Shown piece by piece: positions 54,751 to 63,713 of a stretch of 64,000 nt of DNA (positions are counted from its first letter, which is position 1; every line of letters starts with the position of its first letter). Position numbers and translations under genes: made by a program. The notes under the pieces were generated by a model. That model did not search any database. It was not told where the DNA came from and saw nothing but the letters and a program-made list of their open reading frames with translations. The stretch is taken from NCBI GenBank assembly GCA_000687675.1, contig JHWS01000002.1, forward strand, positions 62,001 through 126,000, written 5' to 3'. The stretch comes from Lachnospiraceae bacterium NC2008. Its GTDB lineage: Bacteria; Bacillota; Clostridia; Lachnospirales; Lachnospiraceae.

Positions 54751-56115
54751 ATGAAATCTTTACCTAAAATTGGTTCAAAAAATAATATCTTAATTGGTTT
54801 TTCATTAATATTTCTTGTATATGTTCTATACATAATCTTTACTTATGCCGGAAAATCTAAAGTATTTGCTTATCAGGTAAAAGAAGGCGAGCTTGCTGAA
54901 AAGAATATTTATACCGGTCTTATTATAAGAGATGAGACTATTTATAAATGTGAAGGCAATGGTTATATTAACTACTTTGCCAGAGAAGGCGAGCACGTTG
55001 GTGTAGGTGATCTTATATATACTATCGACGAAAGCGGCGCTATTGAAGATATCGTTAACTCTAGTCAGGGAGAGAATTCATTAACAAATGAAGATCTTAA
55101 TGAACTTAGAACAGAGGCTTCTAACTTTAGGGGCTCATTTTCTAATTCTAACTTCTATAAGGTCTATGATTTTAAATATTCTATTAAAGGGCTTGTTAGC
55201 AAGCTTGGCAATATGAACCTGCTTGATAAACTTTCAAGTAACAATGCTATGGGCACTATTGTTAAGATGTGTACAGCGCAAAAGGCTGGCTATGTTGTTT
55301 ATAATACTGATGGCTTAGAATCTGTATCTGTTAACGGTATTACCAGTGACATGTTTGATAAAGCTAATTATGAAAAGACAGTTTTTGCCAGCAATGATTT
55401 AGTTTCAGATACAACTGCAGCTTATAAACTAATTAATGATGAAGAGTGGCAGGTTGCTATTAATATAACTAAAGATAAGTATAAGTCTCTTGAAGGTACT
55501 GATTATGTAAGGGTTAGATTCCTTGAAGACCAGAAGGAACTTAATGGTAAAGTCGACCTTATTCAAAATGGTGACGAATACTTTGCCTTGCTAACATTTA
55601 ACACTAATGTATTAACCTATGCTACTAAAAGATATGTAGATATTGAGCTTCTTGGAACAGCAAGAAAGGGTCTTAAGATTCCTGTAACGTCTATTGTTCA
55701 TAAGCAGTTCTTTATAATACCTAAGGAATATGCCATAGAAAAAGGCGAGGAGAATACTTATTATTTCCTTAAGAAGTCGTTTAAAGATGATGGTACTATT
55801 TCAGCTGAGCTTACTGAAGTTGAGGTATATTCGGAAACAGAAGATTCCTACTATGTTGATGATACTGTTTTAAAGATAGGTGATTATCTTCTAAAGCAGG
55901 ATTCAACAAGCGAGTTCCCAGTTAGTACAAAAGGTGAACTAGTTGGTGTTTATAACATTAATAAGGGATACGCTGATTTTAGACAGATTTCTATCCTTTA
56001 TCAAAATGATGAATATGCCATAGTTAATTCAAATACAGCATATGGTCTTAATGTTTATGACTATATTGTCTTAGATTCTTCAACTGTTAAAGATGAAGAA
56101 ATATTATATAAATAA
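54751..56115 (+). CDS. HlyD-like membrane-fusion/adaptor protein
   Basis: A 454-residue protein with one N-terminal membrane helix (about residues 14-32) and a biotinyl-lipoyl-like beta-hairpin region (KNIYTGLIIRDETIYKCEGNGYINYFAREGEHVGVGDLIYTID). A helical middle part and several beta-rich segments follow, as in HlyD-type adaptors. No ABC transporter or inner-membrane pump gene is beside it, so its partner is unknown. It starts 2 bp after the carboxypeptidase gene and has the same position before yggS and sepF in other Lachnospiraceae as far as I recall. An envelope scaffold role is equally possible. Confidence 0.72.
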   Translation: MKSLPKIGSKNNILIGFSLIFLVYVLYIIFTYAGKSKVFAYQVKEGELAEKNIYTGLIIRDETIYKCEGNGYINYFAREGEHVGVGDLIYTIDESGAIEDIVNSSQGENSLTNEDLNELRTEASNFRGSFSNSNFYKVYDFKYSIKGLVSKLGNMNLLDKLSSNNAMGTIVKMCTAQKAGYVVYNTDGLESVSVNGITSDMFDKANYEKTVFASNDLVSDTTAAYKLINDEEWQVAINITKDKYKSLEGTDYVRVRFLEDQKELNGKVDLIQNGDEYFALLTFNTNVLTYATKRYVDIELLGTARKGLKIPVTSIVHKQFFIIPKEYAIEKGEENTYYFLKKSFKDDGTISAELTEVEVYSETEDSYYVDDTVLKIGDYLLKQDSTSEFPVSTKGELVGVYNINKGYADFRQISILYQNDEYAIVNSNTAYGLNVYDYIVLDSSTVKDEEILYK

Positions 56116-56135
56116 TGCTAATAAGGAAGACTAGT

Positions 56136-56828
56136 ATGATTAAAGATAATATTAAGTTTGTTAAAGAAAATATTAAAAGAGCCTGTGAAAAAGCAGGGCG
56201 TAAGACTGAAGAAGTAACACTAATAGATGTTAGTAAAACCAAGTCTATAGAGATGCTTAAAGAAGCTTATGATGCAGGTGAAAGAGACTTTGGTGAGAAC
56301 TATGTCCAGGAACTTGTAGATAAGATTCCTCAGATGCCTGAAGATGTTAGATGGCATATGATTGGCCACCTTCAGACTAATAAGGTTAAGTATATAGTTG
56401 GTAAGGTATCTCTTATACATAGCGTAGATACACTGCATCTTGCTCAGGCTATATCTAAAGAATCCGTAAAGAGAGATGTAACCTCGGACATCCTGGTTGA
56501 GATTAATGTTGCTGGTGAAGAGTCTAAGTTTGGAACAAGCGATATGTCTGCTAACCTTGAGATGATTAAAGAAATCTCAAAACTTCCAAATATTGTTATT
56601 AAAGGTCTTATGACAAGTGCTCCTTATACTGAAGATCCAGAAACTAATAGGGATTATTTCAAAGAACTTAAGGCATTTGCATATAATGAAGCTAAGGAAT
56701 ATATAAGCGGAACTCCGGTTTTATCAATGGGGATGACTGGTGACTATGTAGTAGCTGTTGAAGAAGGAGCTACTATGGTTAGGGTTGGAACTGGAATTTT
56801 TGGTGAAAGAGATTATAGCAAAAAATAA
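56136..56828 (+). CDS. yggS: Pyridoxal phosphate homeostasis protein YggS/PLPBP
   Basis: A non-catalytic alanine-racemase-fold protein that binds PLP and keeps its level balanced. The 230-residue protein has the PLP lysine in LIDVSKTKS, FGENYVQELVDK, WHMIGHLQTNKVKYI, and the C-terminal LSMGMTGDYVVAVEEGATMVRVGTGIFG. I chose ATG 56136, preceded by AAGGA at 8 nt, over the in-frame upstream start at 56115. It ends the long wall operon; in many Firmicutes it is followed, as here, by sepF. Confidence 0.95.
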   Translation: MIKDNIKFVKENIKRACEKAGRKTEEVTLIDVSKTKSIEMLKEAYDAGERDFGENYVQELVDKIPQMPEDVRWHMIGHLQTNKVKYIVGKVSLIHSVDTLHLAQAISKESVKRDVTSDILVEINVAGEESKFGTSDMSANLEMIKEISKLPNIVIKGLMTSAPYTEDPETNRDYFKELKAFAYNEAKEYISGTPVLSMGMTGDYVVAVEEGATMVRVGTGIFGERDYSKK

Positions 56829-56853
56829 TTAAACATGATATTATTGATAGGGG

Positions 56854-56941
56854 TTGACATAATAATTTTATGTTAACCTCTATATTTTTTATAAAATTAT
56901 GTAAACTTTTAGTTGACATAATAATTATTATGTATCATAAT
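56854..56941 (+). promoter_or_regulatory. sepF promoter region with direct repeats
   Basis: TTGACATAATAATT occurs twice (56854-56867 and 56913-56926). The second copy forms a near-consensus promoter: TTGACA (56913-56918), 17-bp spacer, CATAAT (56936-56941). A ten-base element close to TTATGTWAAC appears at 56868, 56897 and, degenerate, 56928. A further GATAAT lies at 56954-56959. The region may bind a regulator. Confidence 0.65.
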
Positions 56942-57008
56942 ATCAATATGTGGGATAATATTTTTTATTTCACAAAATATATTGTGTATACTAAGGGAGA
57001 TTTTTATC

Positions 57009-57461
57009 ATGGGTGCAATTGATAAGTTTTTAAATGCTATGAAGATGAACACAGACGTTGATGATGACGATTATCTTGATGGCTACGATGATGTTGAAGA
57101 AGAAGCTGTAAAGCCAGCTAAGAGAGTAAGATCTAATGATGAAGAGAAGAAGATTAACAAAGTTACTTCTATCGCTTCAAAGAAGAGAGCTTCAAATAGC
57201 TCAAATCTTGAAATTTACTGCTTAAAGCCAACAAGTATTGATGACGCTAAAGAAGTTGCTGATACTTTATTAGAGAACAAGGCAGTAATCCTTAACTTAA
57301 ACAATATTGATGTTGATCTTGCAAGAAGAGTACTTGATTTCTCTGTAGGTTCAGCTTACGCACTTCGCGGAACACTTCAGAAGATTACAGATTCAATTTA
57401 TGTAATTGTTCCTGAAGGTGTTGATATTTCAGGTGCATTTGTAGACGGAATATCTCAGTAA
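57009..57461 (+). CDS. sepF: Cell division protein SepF
   Basis: A membrane-binding protein that tethers and bundles FtsZ at the septum. The 150-residue protein has an N-terminal amphipathic helix (MGAIDKFLNAMKM), an acidic linker (residues 15-50), and the C-terminal SepF core (about 70-150; IYCLKPTSIDDAKEVADTLLENKAVILNLNNID, RVLDFSVGSAYALRG). I chose ATG 57009, 8 nt after AGGGAGA; the longer frame from 56982 lies in the promoter. It has its own promoter and terminator, so it can be controlled apart from the upstream wall operon. Confidence 0.95.
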   Translation: MGAIDKFLNAMKMNTDVDDDDYLDGYDDVEEEAVKPAKRVRSNDEEKKINKVTSIASKKRASNSSNLEIYCLKPTSIDDAKEVADTLLENKAVILNLNNIDVDLARRVLDFSVGSAYALRGTLQKITDSIYVIVPEGVDISGAFVDGISQ

Positions 57462-57497
57462 TTCTAACAGCACCCTGAATATATATATTTGATAAAT

Positions 57498-57541
57498 ACA
57501 GCAGTAAACGATATAATCTATATTGTTGCTGCTGTTTTTTA
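57498..57541 (+). terminator. Intrinsic terminator of sepF
   Basis: ACAGCAG (57498-57504) pairs with CTGCTGT (57529-57535), with further ATATA/TATAT pairing inside, followed by six T residues. Confidence 0.8.
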
Positions 57542-57623
57542 TTCTGCTTAGTGCTTTAAAGTTAGGCGGCATTTGGCAGCTACAATATACTTGATTATTT
57601 TACTTAAAGAAAGGTTATATATT

Positions 57624-58733
57624 ATGTCTAAGTTAATTACAGTGAATGTTAATAAGAAACCTGCTTATGATATTATGCTTGAGAAGGATTTCTCTATGCT
57701 TAAGGGTAAGCTGGTTGAGCTTGAATATACAGGAAAAAGATGCTGTATCGTATGTGATTCTAATACTAATAAGCTTTATCTTTCTAAGTTTAAAAAGGCT
57801 ATTGAAGGTGTTTTTGATACTGTTGTAGATTATACCTTTGAAGCTGGTGAGGAAAGAAAGAATACAGATACTGTTTATTCTATTATTGAAACATTAGTTA
57901 ATAACTCATTTGACAGACATGATATTCTTATAGCTCTTGGCGGCGGTGTTGTAGGTGATATAACAGGTTATGCAGCTGCTATATATATGAGAGGTATAGA
58001 TTTTGTACAGGTTCCAACAACACTTCTTGCCTGCGTAGATTCAAGTATAGGTGGTAAGACCGGTGTTGATTTTAAGTCTTATAAGAACCTTGTTGGAGCA
58101 TTTAAGATGCCTTCACTTGTGTATATTGCTATTGATACACTTTTATCGCTTCCAGAGAGACAGTACTATAACGGTATGGGCGAAGTAATGAAGTATGGTC
58201 TTATTATGGATGCTTCATTATACGAATGGATAATTGAGAAAATGTATGATATCCATGATAAAAAGTATGAAACTCTTGAAGAGATGGTTGGATATTGTAT
58301 CGACTGTAAGAAGCGTATAGTTGAAAAGGATCCTTTTGAAAAGGGAGACAGGATGCTTCTTAACTTTGGTCATACAATTGGTCATGCTATTGAAAGAGAA
58401 AAGAATTTTGAATTCTTACATGGTGAATGTATATCACTTGGTATGGTGGCTGCAGCATATATGTCTCTTAAAAAAGAGAAGATTTCTTCTGATGAATTCT
58501 ATGAAATAAGAGATATGTTTGTACCATTTAACCTTCCAATTACAATTGATAATATTGATCCTCAGAAGATACTTGAAACTCTTAAGCATGATAAGAAGAG
58601 TAACGGAAAGACAGTTAAGTTTATTTTACTTAAGAAGGTTGGTAAAGCTTATATTGATGAAACGGTTACTGATGAAGAGATTCTCGCTGCAATAAGAGAA
58701 ATTCATTTTACTGAAGAAGATATGAAGGCTTAA
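57624..58733 (+). CDS. aroB: 3-dehydroquinate synthase
   Basis: Second step of the shikimate pathway, cyclising DAHP to 3-dehydroquinate with NAD and a divalent metal. The 369-residue protein has the nucleotide-binding LIALGGGVVGDITGYAA, VPTTLLACVDSSIGGKTGVD, the metal ligands in GMGEVMKYGLI and FGHTIGHAIE, and LHGECISLGMV. I chose ATG 57624 after AAAGG. It is followed by lspA and rluD in a tight run; no other aromatic genes lie nearby. Confidence 0.96.
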   Translation: MSKLITVNVNKKPAYDIMLEKDFSMLKGKLVELEYTGKRCCIVCDSNTNKLYLSKFKKAIEGVFDTVVDYTFEAGEERKNTDTVYSIIETLVNNSFDRHDILIALGGGVVGDITGYAAAIYMRGIDFVQVPTTLLACVDSSIGGKTGVDFKSYKNLVGAFKMPSLVYIAIDTLLSLPERQYYNGMGEVMKYGLIMDASLYEWIIEKMYDIHDKKYETLEEMVGYCIDCKKRIVEKDPFEKGDRMLLNFGHTIGHAIEREKNFEFLHGECISLGMVAAAYMSLKKEKISSDEFYEIRDMFVPFNLPITIDNIDPQKILETLKHDKKSNGKTVKFILLKKVGKAYIDETVTDEEILAAIREIHFTEEDMKA

Positions 58734-58769
58734 ATTAGCCAAAAATAATCCTATAAGGTGGTTTTTGTT

Positions 58770-59321
58770 TTGGAAAATAAATTAGTTAATAATAGGGCAA
58801 AGATGATAGTTATCGACTTTATTCTTATGCTTGTATTAGTTGCTTTAGATCAGTTTGTAAAATATGTTTTTATTCCTATGAAAGGTAAGAATCCTATTGT
58901 TATTATTGATAAGATTCTTGAATTAACATATGTAGAAAATAGAGGGGCTGCCTTTGGTATGCTTAAGGGTCAGCGTATTTTCTTTATTTTTCTTGCTATA
59001 ATTTTCTTCTTATTTATGGGCTTCTTAATTGCCAAACTTCCATATGAGAAGAAGTTCCTTAAATTAAATATAGCATTTGCATTTATATTTGCAGGGGCTA
59101 TTGGCAATACTGTAGACAGAATTATAAGAGGATATGTAATTGACTTTATTTACTTTAAAGTTATTGATTTCCCAGTATTTAACGTGGCTGACGTATATAT
59201 TACTGTAGCTACATTATTTGTAGTGATATTTATTATATTCTGCTATAAGGAGGAAGATTTTAACTTCCTTAAGAATGAGAAAGAAAACAGAAAGATTTCA
59301 AAACAAGATGGAAGAGAATAG
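58770..59321 (+). CDS. lspA: Lipoprotein signal peptidase
   Basis: Cuts the signal peptide from prolipoproteins after lipid attachment; the lipoprotein carboxypeptidase at 53765 would be a client. The 183-residue protein has four membrane helices and the family blocks ALDQFVKY, ENRGAAFGML, and the two catalytic aspartates in GNTVDRI and FNVADVYI. The start is TTG 58770, about 8 nt after AAGGTGG; GTG 58758 lies within that site. The C-terminal tail is long and basic and overlaps rluD by 14 bp. Confidence 0.95.
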   Translation: MENKLVNNRAKMIVIDFILMLVLVALDQFVKYVFIPMKGKNPIVIIDKILELTYVENRGAAFGMLKGQRIFFIFLAIIFFLFMGFLIAKLPYEKKFLKLNIAFAFIFAGAIGNTVDRIIRGYVIDFIYFKVIDFPVFNVADVYITVATLFVVIFIIFCYKEEDFNFLKNEKENRKISKQDGRE

Positions 59322-60222
59322 GTTTATTGTATCTGAGGATTATGAAGGTACAAGAATCGATAAGTACCTTTCACTTCTAAATCCTGGCTTATCCAGATCT
59401 TATATCCAAAAGTTAATTAAAGAAGATGGATTTGTTACTGTTAATGGTAATAAATGCAAGAATTCAACTGTTTTAAACACTTCAGATGAAGTGTTTATTA
59501 ATATACCCGAACCTGTAGTTCCAAATATTGAGCCTGAAGATATACCTCTTAATATTGTTTATGAGGATAGTGATTTTCTTATAATTAATAAGCCTAAGGA
59601 TATGGTGGTTCATCCGGCTCCGGGACATTATAGTGGCACATTGGTTAATGGAATACTTAATCATTGTAAGGATTTATCTGGTATCAACGGCGTACTAAGA
59701 CCTGGTATTGTTCATCGTATTGATAAGGACACAACTGGTCTTCTTATTATCTGTAAGAATGATAAAGCACATAATGATATTGCAGCTCAGCTTAAGGAAC
59801 ACAGCATAGAAAGAACTTATATCGCCTTATGTGATGGTAATATAAAGGTAGATGAAGGTGTAGTAGACAAGCCAATTGGCAGGGATAAGAATGACAGAAA
59901 GAAGATGTCTGTAAACAATCCTGATGGTAAGAATGCTGTTACCCACTATAAGGTTCTTGAAAGATTTGGTAAGTACACACTTATAAAATGTAACCTTGAA
60001 ACTGGAAGAACTCATCAAATCAGAGTTCATATGGCTTCACTTGGTCATCCAATTGTTGGTGATGAGGTTTATGGTCATAAGAGTGAATTCAAAACATTTG
60101 GTCAGATGCTTCATGCTAAAACTATTGGATTTATTCATCCTAGTTCTAAAGAATATGTTTCTTTTGACAGTGAACTTCCTGATTATTTTGAAAAAATATT
60201 AAATAGACTTCGAAATAAATAA
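59308..60222 (+). CDS. rluD: Large-subunit pseudouridine synthase, RluD family
   Basis: Isomerises uridines in 23S rRNA. The 304-residue protein has an N-terminal S4 domain (about 10-70; RIDKYLSLLNPGLSRSYIQKLIKEDGFVTVNG), the catalytic motif VHRIDKDTTGLLI with its Asp, and the C-terminal RTHQIRVHMASLGHPIVGDEVYG. In Firmicutes an RluD-like gene almost always follows lspA, as here. I used ATG 59308 (MEENRF), which gives the conserved N-terminus; ATG 59275 in the same frame is possible. RluD-type genes are hard to subdivide by eye. Confidence 0.92.
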   Translation: MEENRFIVSEDYEGTRIDKYLSLLNPGLSRSYIQKLIKEDGFVTVNGNKCKNSTVLNTSDEVFINIPEPVVPNIEPEDIPLNIVYEDSDFLIINKPKDMVVHPAPGHYSGTLVNGILNHCKDLSGINGVLRPGIVHRIDKDTTGLLIICKNDKAHNDIAAQLKEHSIERTYIALCDGNIKVDEGVVDKPIGRDKNDRKKMSVNNPDGKNAVTHYKVLERFGKYTLIKCNLETGRTHQIRVHMASLGHPIVGDEVYGHKSEFKTFGQMLHAKTIGFIHPSSKEYVSFDSELPDYFEKILNRLRNK

Positions 60223-60253
60223 AACTACGTAGAGATATTCCTTACGTAGTTTT
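60221..60253. terminator. Bidirectional terminator between rluD and the recombinase gene
   Basis: AAAACTACGTA (60221-60231) and TACGTAGTTTT (60243-60253) form a perfect 11-bp stem with an 11-nt loop. Runs of T follow on both strands, serving both convergent genes. Confidence 0.8.
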
Positions 60254-60290
60254 GGTATTTTATTATTTTATCGATTTAGTTTTTGATGTT

Positions 60291-61343
60291 TTATTCTTTA
60301 CGCAGTTTTACTATGTTAGCGGCTTTTCTTTTTATATCTTCATCCATGGATGCGTAGTGTTTTTTTGTGGTATTAACATCTTTATGGCCAAGTACGCTGG
60401 CAACTAAGTATATATCACCGGATTCCTGATATAAAGATGTACCGTATGTAGATCTAAGTTTATGAGGGGTTATTTTCTTAAGGGTTGTAACCTCAGAGGC
60501 GTATTTCTTAACCAGGTTTTCAACAGCTCTTACAGATATACGTCTGTTTTGCATAGATAAGAAGAGGGCTTCTTCGTGGCCTTCTGAAGGAATAATTTCT
60601 CGTCTGTAAATTAAATAGTTTTCTAAAGCTTCTAGGACTTCATCTCCAAAGTAGATATTAGATTCGTTACCGCCTTTTCTAACTACCTTAATCTTGCAGT
60701 TATCAAAGTCTATATCCTTAATATTAATACCTACGCACTCTGAAACTCGCATACCAGTTCCAAGTAGGAGAGTAAGGATACATAAATCTCTTGGCATAGT
60801 AATTGCATGGTATTTCTTTTGATGTTTTGACTGGCCTTCATAGCCATTTTCTACTATATCAAGGAGTTTAGCTACTTCATTAGGGTCAAGTTTTATAATT
60901 GTTTTATCATGAATCTTAGGTGCATGAACTATTGAAGCTGGATTTTCTTTTATTTTTTCTGATTCATAAAAATAATTAAATAGCCCTTTTACAGCTGAAA
61001 GTTTTCTGGCTTTTCCACGTTCATCATTGGTATGAATCTGACCATCCTGGCCATCATAATAAGACAAATATTCCATGTAGTTTTCAATATCTGTCTTTGA
61101 GATTTTATTTAAGCAATCAAGTTTTAAATCTTTGATTTTATCTTCATCGCCAGCTATATATCTAAAGAATACAGCTAAATCATAGGCATAACCAATCTGA
61201 GTTCTGGTTGAAACTCTGTCATTAATTCCTCTAAAAAACTGAGTACAAAAATCAGGAAGCTTGTCTTCAAGTTCACGAAGTTTTAAAGAATTATAGATTT
61301 TTATATCGTTATGATAATTTCCAGTAGATTTGAATTCCTTCAT
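60291..61343 (-). CDS. Tyrosine recombinase, XerC/XerD-like
   Basis: A 350-residue site-specific recombinase, probably for chromosome dimer resolution rather than for a mobile element: no attachment sites or phage genes are nearby. It has the SAM-like core-binding domain (about 40-150), and the catalytic residues R (GTGMRVSE), K (VVRKGGNE), H-x-x-R (ITPHKLRSTYGT), H (VLGHKD) and Y (KKHYASM). An N-terminal extension of about 30 residues and an insert near GQDGQIHTNDE are unlike E. coli XerC. Similar genes often lie close to lexA in clostridia. Confidence 0.86.
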   Translation of the reverse strand: MKEFKSTGNYHNDIKIYNSLKLRELEDKLPDFCTQFFRGINDRVSTRTQIGYAYDLAVFFRYIAGDEDKIKDLKLDCLNKISKTDIENYMEYLSYYDGQDGQIHTNDERGKARKLSAVKGLFNYFYESEKIKENPASIVHAPKIHDKTIIKLDPNEVAKLLDIVENGYEGQSKHQKKYHAITMPRDLCILTLLLGTGMRVSECVGINIKDIDFDNCKIKVVRKGGNESNIYFGDEVLEALENYLIYRREIIPSEGHEEALFLSMQNRRISVRAVENLVKKYASEVTTLKKITPHKLRSTYGTSLYQESGDIYLVASVLGHKDVNTTKKHYASMDEDIKRKAANIVKLRKE

Positions 61344-61551
61344 ATCAGGTATGCCTCAAAATGTTTGATTTGTTTATATTTTAGCATAATTTAGCAGCTT
61401 GCGAAGTAATATGTTCTGTAGTTAAAAGGGTTTTTGCCAGCCAGTGTCTTCTAAATATGCATATTTTCTACCACTAGAAACTATTTTGTGGTAAAATTTA
61501 TTATGTAAACAGTTTAAAGTGATAAAGTAATCGCTGTGAAAGGGGCTTTGT

Positions 61552-62925
61552 ATGAGCTACAAAGAAAAGTATAAACAGTATCTTGGATGGGGCTTAACAA
61601 TATTCTTTTCTTTATCAGGAGTTTTGTTATTCTATTATATCCTTACTAATCATAGAAATTTACTTAATAGTATCGGAACATTCTTTAGCGTAATTACACC
61701 AGTTATTATAGGTATAGTTATAGCTTATTTACTTTCTCCAGCAGTTAATCGCATCGAAGGAATTATATATAAGAAGCACGATTATAATGCAAAGCAGCGT
61801 AGGAGAGTAAGAGTACTTGTTACATTCTTTGTTGAAATACTTTTTATACTCCTTATTTTTGGCTGTATATCACTTATTCTTCCACAGCTTATTTCTTCTA
61901 TTACAAATATTACTGATAACTACAACGAATATTATAAAAACTTTATGAAGTGGCTTACTGGTCTTGAGGAAAAATATCCTAAGGCTAGTAAACAGATTGA
62001 AATATTCGTTGATAAATATTCAGTTAAAATTAATGAATATTTTAATTCGAAACTTATCCCAAAGATCCAGAATATGGTTCTTGATTTAACAACTGGAATT
62101 TTCTCATTTATCAAGGCAATTTTTAACTTCTTAATTGGTATCTTAATTTCATTTTACTTATTATTTAGCAAGGAAAAATTTGCGGCTCAGGGAAAGAAAA
62201 TTTGTTTTGCTTTCTTTAAGAAAGATACAGCCAATGCATTTATTCATAATGTAAGATTTGCTGATAAAACATTTAACGGATTTATCGTAGGTAAAATTGT
62301 TGATTCAATTATTATCGGTATAATCTGCTATATCTGTACAATATTCCTTAAAACACCATATCCAATACTTGTTTCAGTAATTATTGGTGTAACTAATGTA
62401 ATTCCTTTCTTCGGACCATTTATTGGAGCTATTCCTTGCGGAATCCTTCTTTTATTAGTTGATCCAAAGGCATGCTTATACTTCTTAATTATGGTATTTT
62501 TACTCCAGCAGTTCGATGGAAATATCCTTGGACCAAGAATTCTTGGTTCATCTACAGGTATTACAGGTTTCTGGGTAATCTTTGCAATTACTTTATTTGG
62601 GGGTTTATGGGGACCAACTGGTATGATTGTTGGTGTTCCTTTATTCGCTGTAATTTATACTGTAATTTCAGCTATGTTAAAAACTAAGTTAAATGCTAAG
62701 GGATTAACTTCTCAGACAGATGCATATACTAATATGAACTTTATTGATAAGGATGATAAATTCGTAACTATTCCTAAGGAAGATATAGTTACAATTACAT
62801 CTGCTAAGAATATTAATAATCATCTGGAATATATTAAGACTAATCCTATATCTAAAAAGAATGTTCTTGGCTTTAAAAAGAAGGTTAAGACAGATAAGAA
62901 AAATAAAACTAATAAAGAAGACTAA
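61552..62925 (+). CDS. AI-2E family transporter (PerM/YtvI-like)
   Basis: A 457-residue membrane protein with about eight helices: two near the N-terminus (about 12-65), one at 85-110, a long outside helical loop (about 115-185), then a cluster to residue 375. The C-terminal tail is charged. Motifs include VIIGIVIAYLLSPAVNRIE, GVTNVIPFFGPFIGAIPCGILLL and FDGNILGPRILGSSTGITGFWVI, typical of the AI-2E/UPF0118 family. Members export small molecules or exchange ions; the substrate here is unknown. GAAAGGGG precedes the ATG. A possible extended -10 promoter (TGGTAAAAT) lies at 61489-61497. Confidence 0.9.
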   Translation: MSYKEKYKQYLGWGLTIFFSLSGVLLFYYILTNHRNLLNSIGTFFSVITPVIIGIVIAYLLSPAVNRIEGIIYKKHDYNAKQRRRVRVLVTFFVEILFILLIFGCISLILPQLISSITNITDNYNEYYKNFMKWLTGLEEKYPKASKQIEIFVDKYSVKINEYFNSKLIPKIQNMVLDLTTGIFSFIKAIFNFLIGILISFYLLFSKEKFAAQGKKICFAFFKKDTANAFIHNVRFADKTFNGFIVGKIVDSIIIGIICYICTIFLKTPYPILVSVIIGVTNVIPFFGPFIGAIPCGILLLLVDPKACLYFLIMVFLLQQFDGNILGPRILGSSTGITGFWVIFAITLFGGLWGPTGMIVGVPLFAVIYTVISAMLKTKLNAKGLTSQTDAYTNMNFIDKDDKFVTIPKEDIVTITSAKNINNHLEYIKTNPISKKNVLGFKKKVKTDKKNKTNKED

Positions 62926-62992
62926 AATCCTTATATAGAGCGGCTTTGCAGCCGATAAAGGGCTCTGATTTATTCTAATAATTAACTATAGC

Positions 62993-63030
62993 AACTCTTC
63001 GTAAAATCTGCGTTTTGCGAAGAGTTCTTT
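62993..63030 (+). terminator. Terminator downstream of the AI-2E transporter gene
   Basis: AACTCTTCG (62993-63001) pairs with CGAAGAGTT (63018-63026), followed by CTTTATT. A second, cruciform-like fold with AGAGC/GCTCT and CGGCT/AGCCG lies just upstream at 62937-62966. Confidence 0.65.
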
Positions 63031-63061
63031 ATTGCTATTCTGGCAGTTTTATCATGTAGAT

Positions 63062-63124
63062 TTACATTTTTTTAATCACACCACTTAGAAAAATAATTGC
63101 AATTACTAATAATAGAATACCCAT
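63062..63124 (-). CDS. Candidate 20-residue hydrophobic membrane peptide
   Basis: On the minus strand a strong Shine-Dalgarno (AGGAG) lies 8 nt before an ATG that opens a 20-residue frame reading MGILLLVIAIIFLSGVIKKM. It is one short membrane helix with two lysines near the C-terminus, the usual design of small bacterial membrane peptides and type I toxins. A TATAAT hexamer is present upstream on the same strand. It lies between the AI-2E transporter and the LysM gene, in a gap with no other gene. The function is unknown, and chance cannot be excluded at this length. Confidence 0.45.
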   Translation of the reverse strand: MGILLLVIAIIFLSGVIKKM

Positions 63125-63218
63125 TATATTCACTCCTAAATTTAAATTATAATCAATTAGTAGTCATTATAACATTTCAATTAACCTGGGTATATAAAGA
63201 ATATTTAATTTAATCATT

Positions 63219-63662
63219 TTAACGTAGTGTTTCAGCATAATAAGGTACAACAAGCATCTGGCCTGCATATAAATCATCGGATTTAAGTTTATTAATTGAT
63301 TTTACTTCTTTAATGTAATCTGTAGTTGATTCTTTATCAGATTTATTCTCTGAAGCTATAGACCATAATGTATCACCAGATTCTACATAAATCTTATGAA
63401 AATACTTATATGAAGCGCCATCCTGGCTCTGAGCGTTAGATTTGTTTGGATATAAGGTAAAAACTATAAAAATAACTGCAATAGCTGTAAAGATAACGTA
63501 GGATGCTCTTCTACTTATACCTCTTCTTAAACCTCTTCTTCTAATCTTACGAATTGTTCTCTTAATTAGTCTTCTAATGGATTGATAAAAGTATAAAAGG
63601 ATAAGGAAGATCAATTCTCCGATTTTTAATGTGTTTTTTACCAAGGCATTTTCTAAAAACAT
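63219..63662 (-). CDS. LysM-domain single-pass protein, YneA-like
   Basis: A 147-residue protein: hydrophobic N-terminal segment (about 12-26), a strongly basic stretch (RRLIKRTIRKIRRRGLRRGISRR, interrupted here only for listing; residues 29-52), a membrane helix (about 54-70), and a C-terminal LysM domain (about 90-143; YVESGDTLWSIAS ... LYAGQMLVVPYY). LysM binds peptidoglycan. It is divergent from lexA, the same arrangement as B. subtilis yneA, the SOS-induced inhibitor of cell division that also has a helix and a LysM domain. A LexA-box-like palindrome lies 52 bp upstream. The YneA role is inferred from architecture and context. Confidence 0.8.
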   Translation of the reverse strand: MFLENALVKNTLKIGELIFLILLYFYQSIRRLIKRTIRKIRRRGLRRGISRRASYVIFTAIAVIFIVFTLYPNKSNAQSQDGASYKYFHKIYVESGDTLWSIASENKSDKESTTDYIKEVKSINKLKSDDLYAGQMLVVPYYAETLR

Positions 63663-63713
63663 CTTACATTACCTCCATATAGCTAATGCTTTTACAGTTT
63701 CCAAACTAACACT

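Noticed and set aside
56982-57008. Upstream TTG start for sepF
   Set aside because: It overlaps the promoter and ribosome site; ATG 57009 gives the conserved MGAIDKF start.
60291-61343. Integrase marking a genomic island
   Set aside because: No attachment-site repeats, tRNA or phage genes nearby, and its neighbours are core genes.
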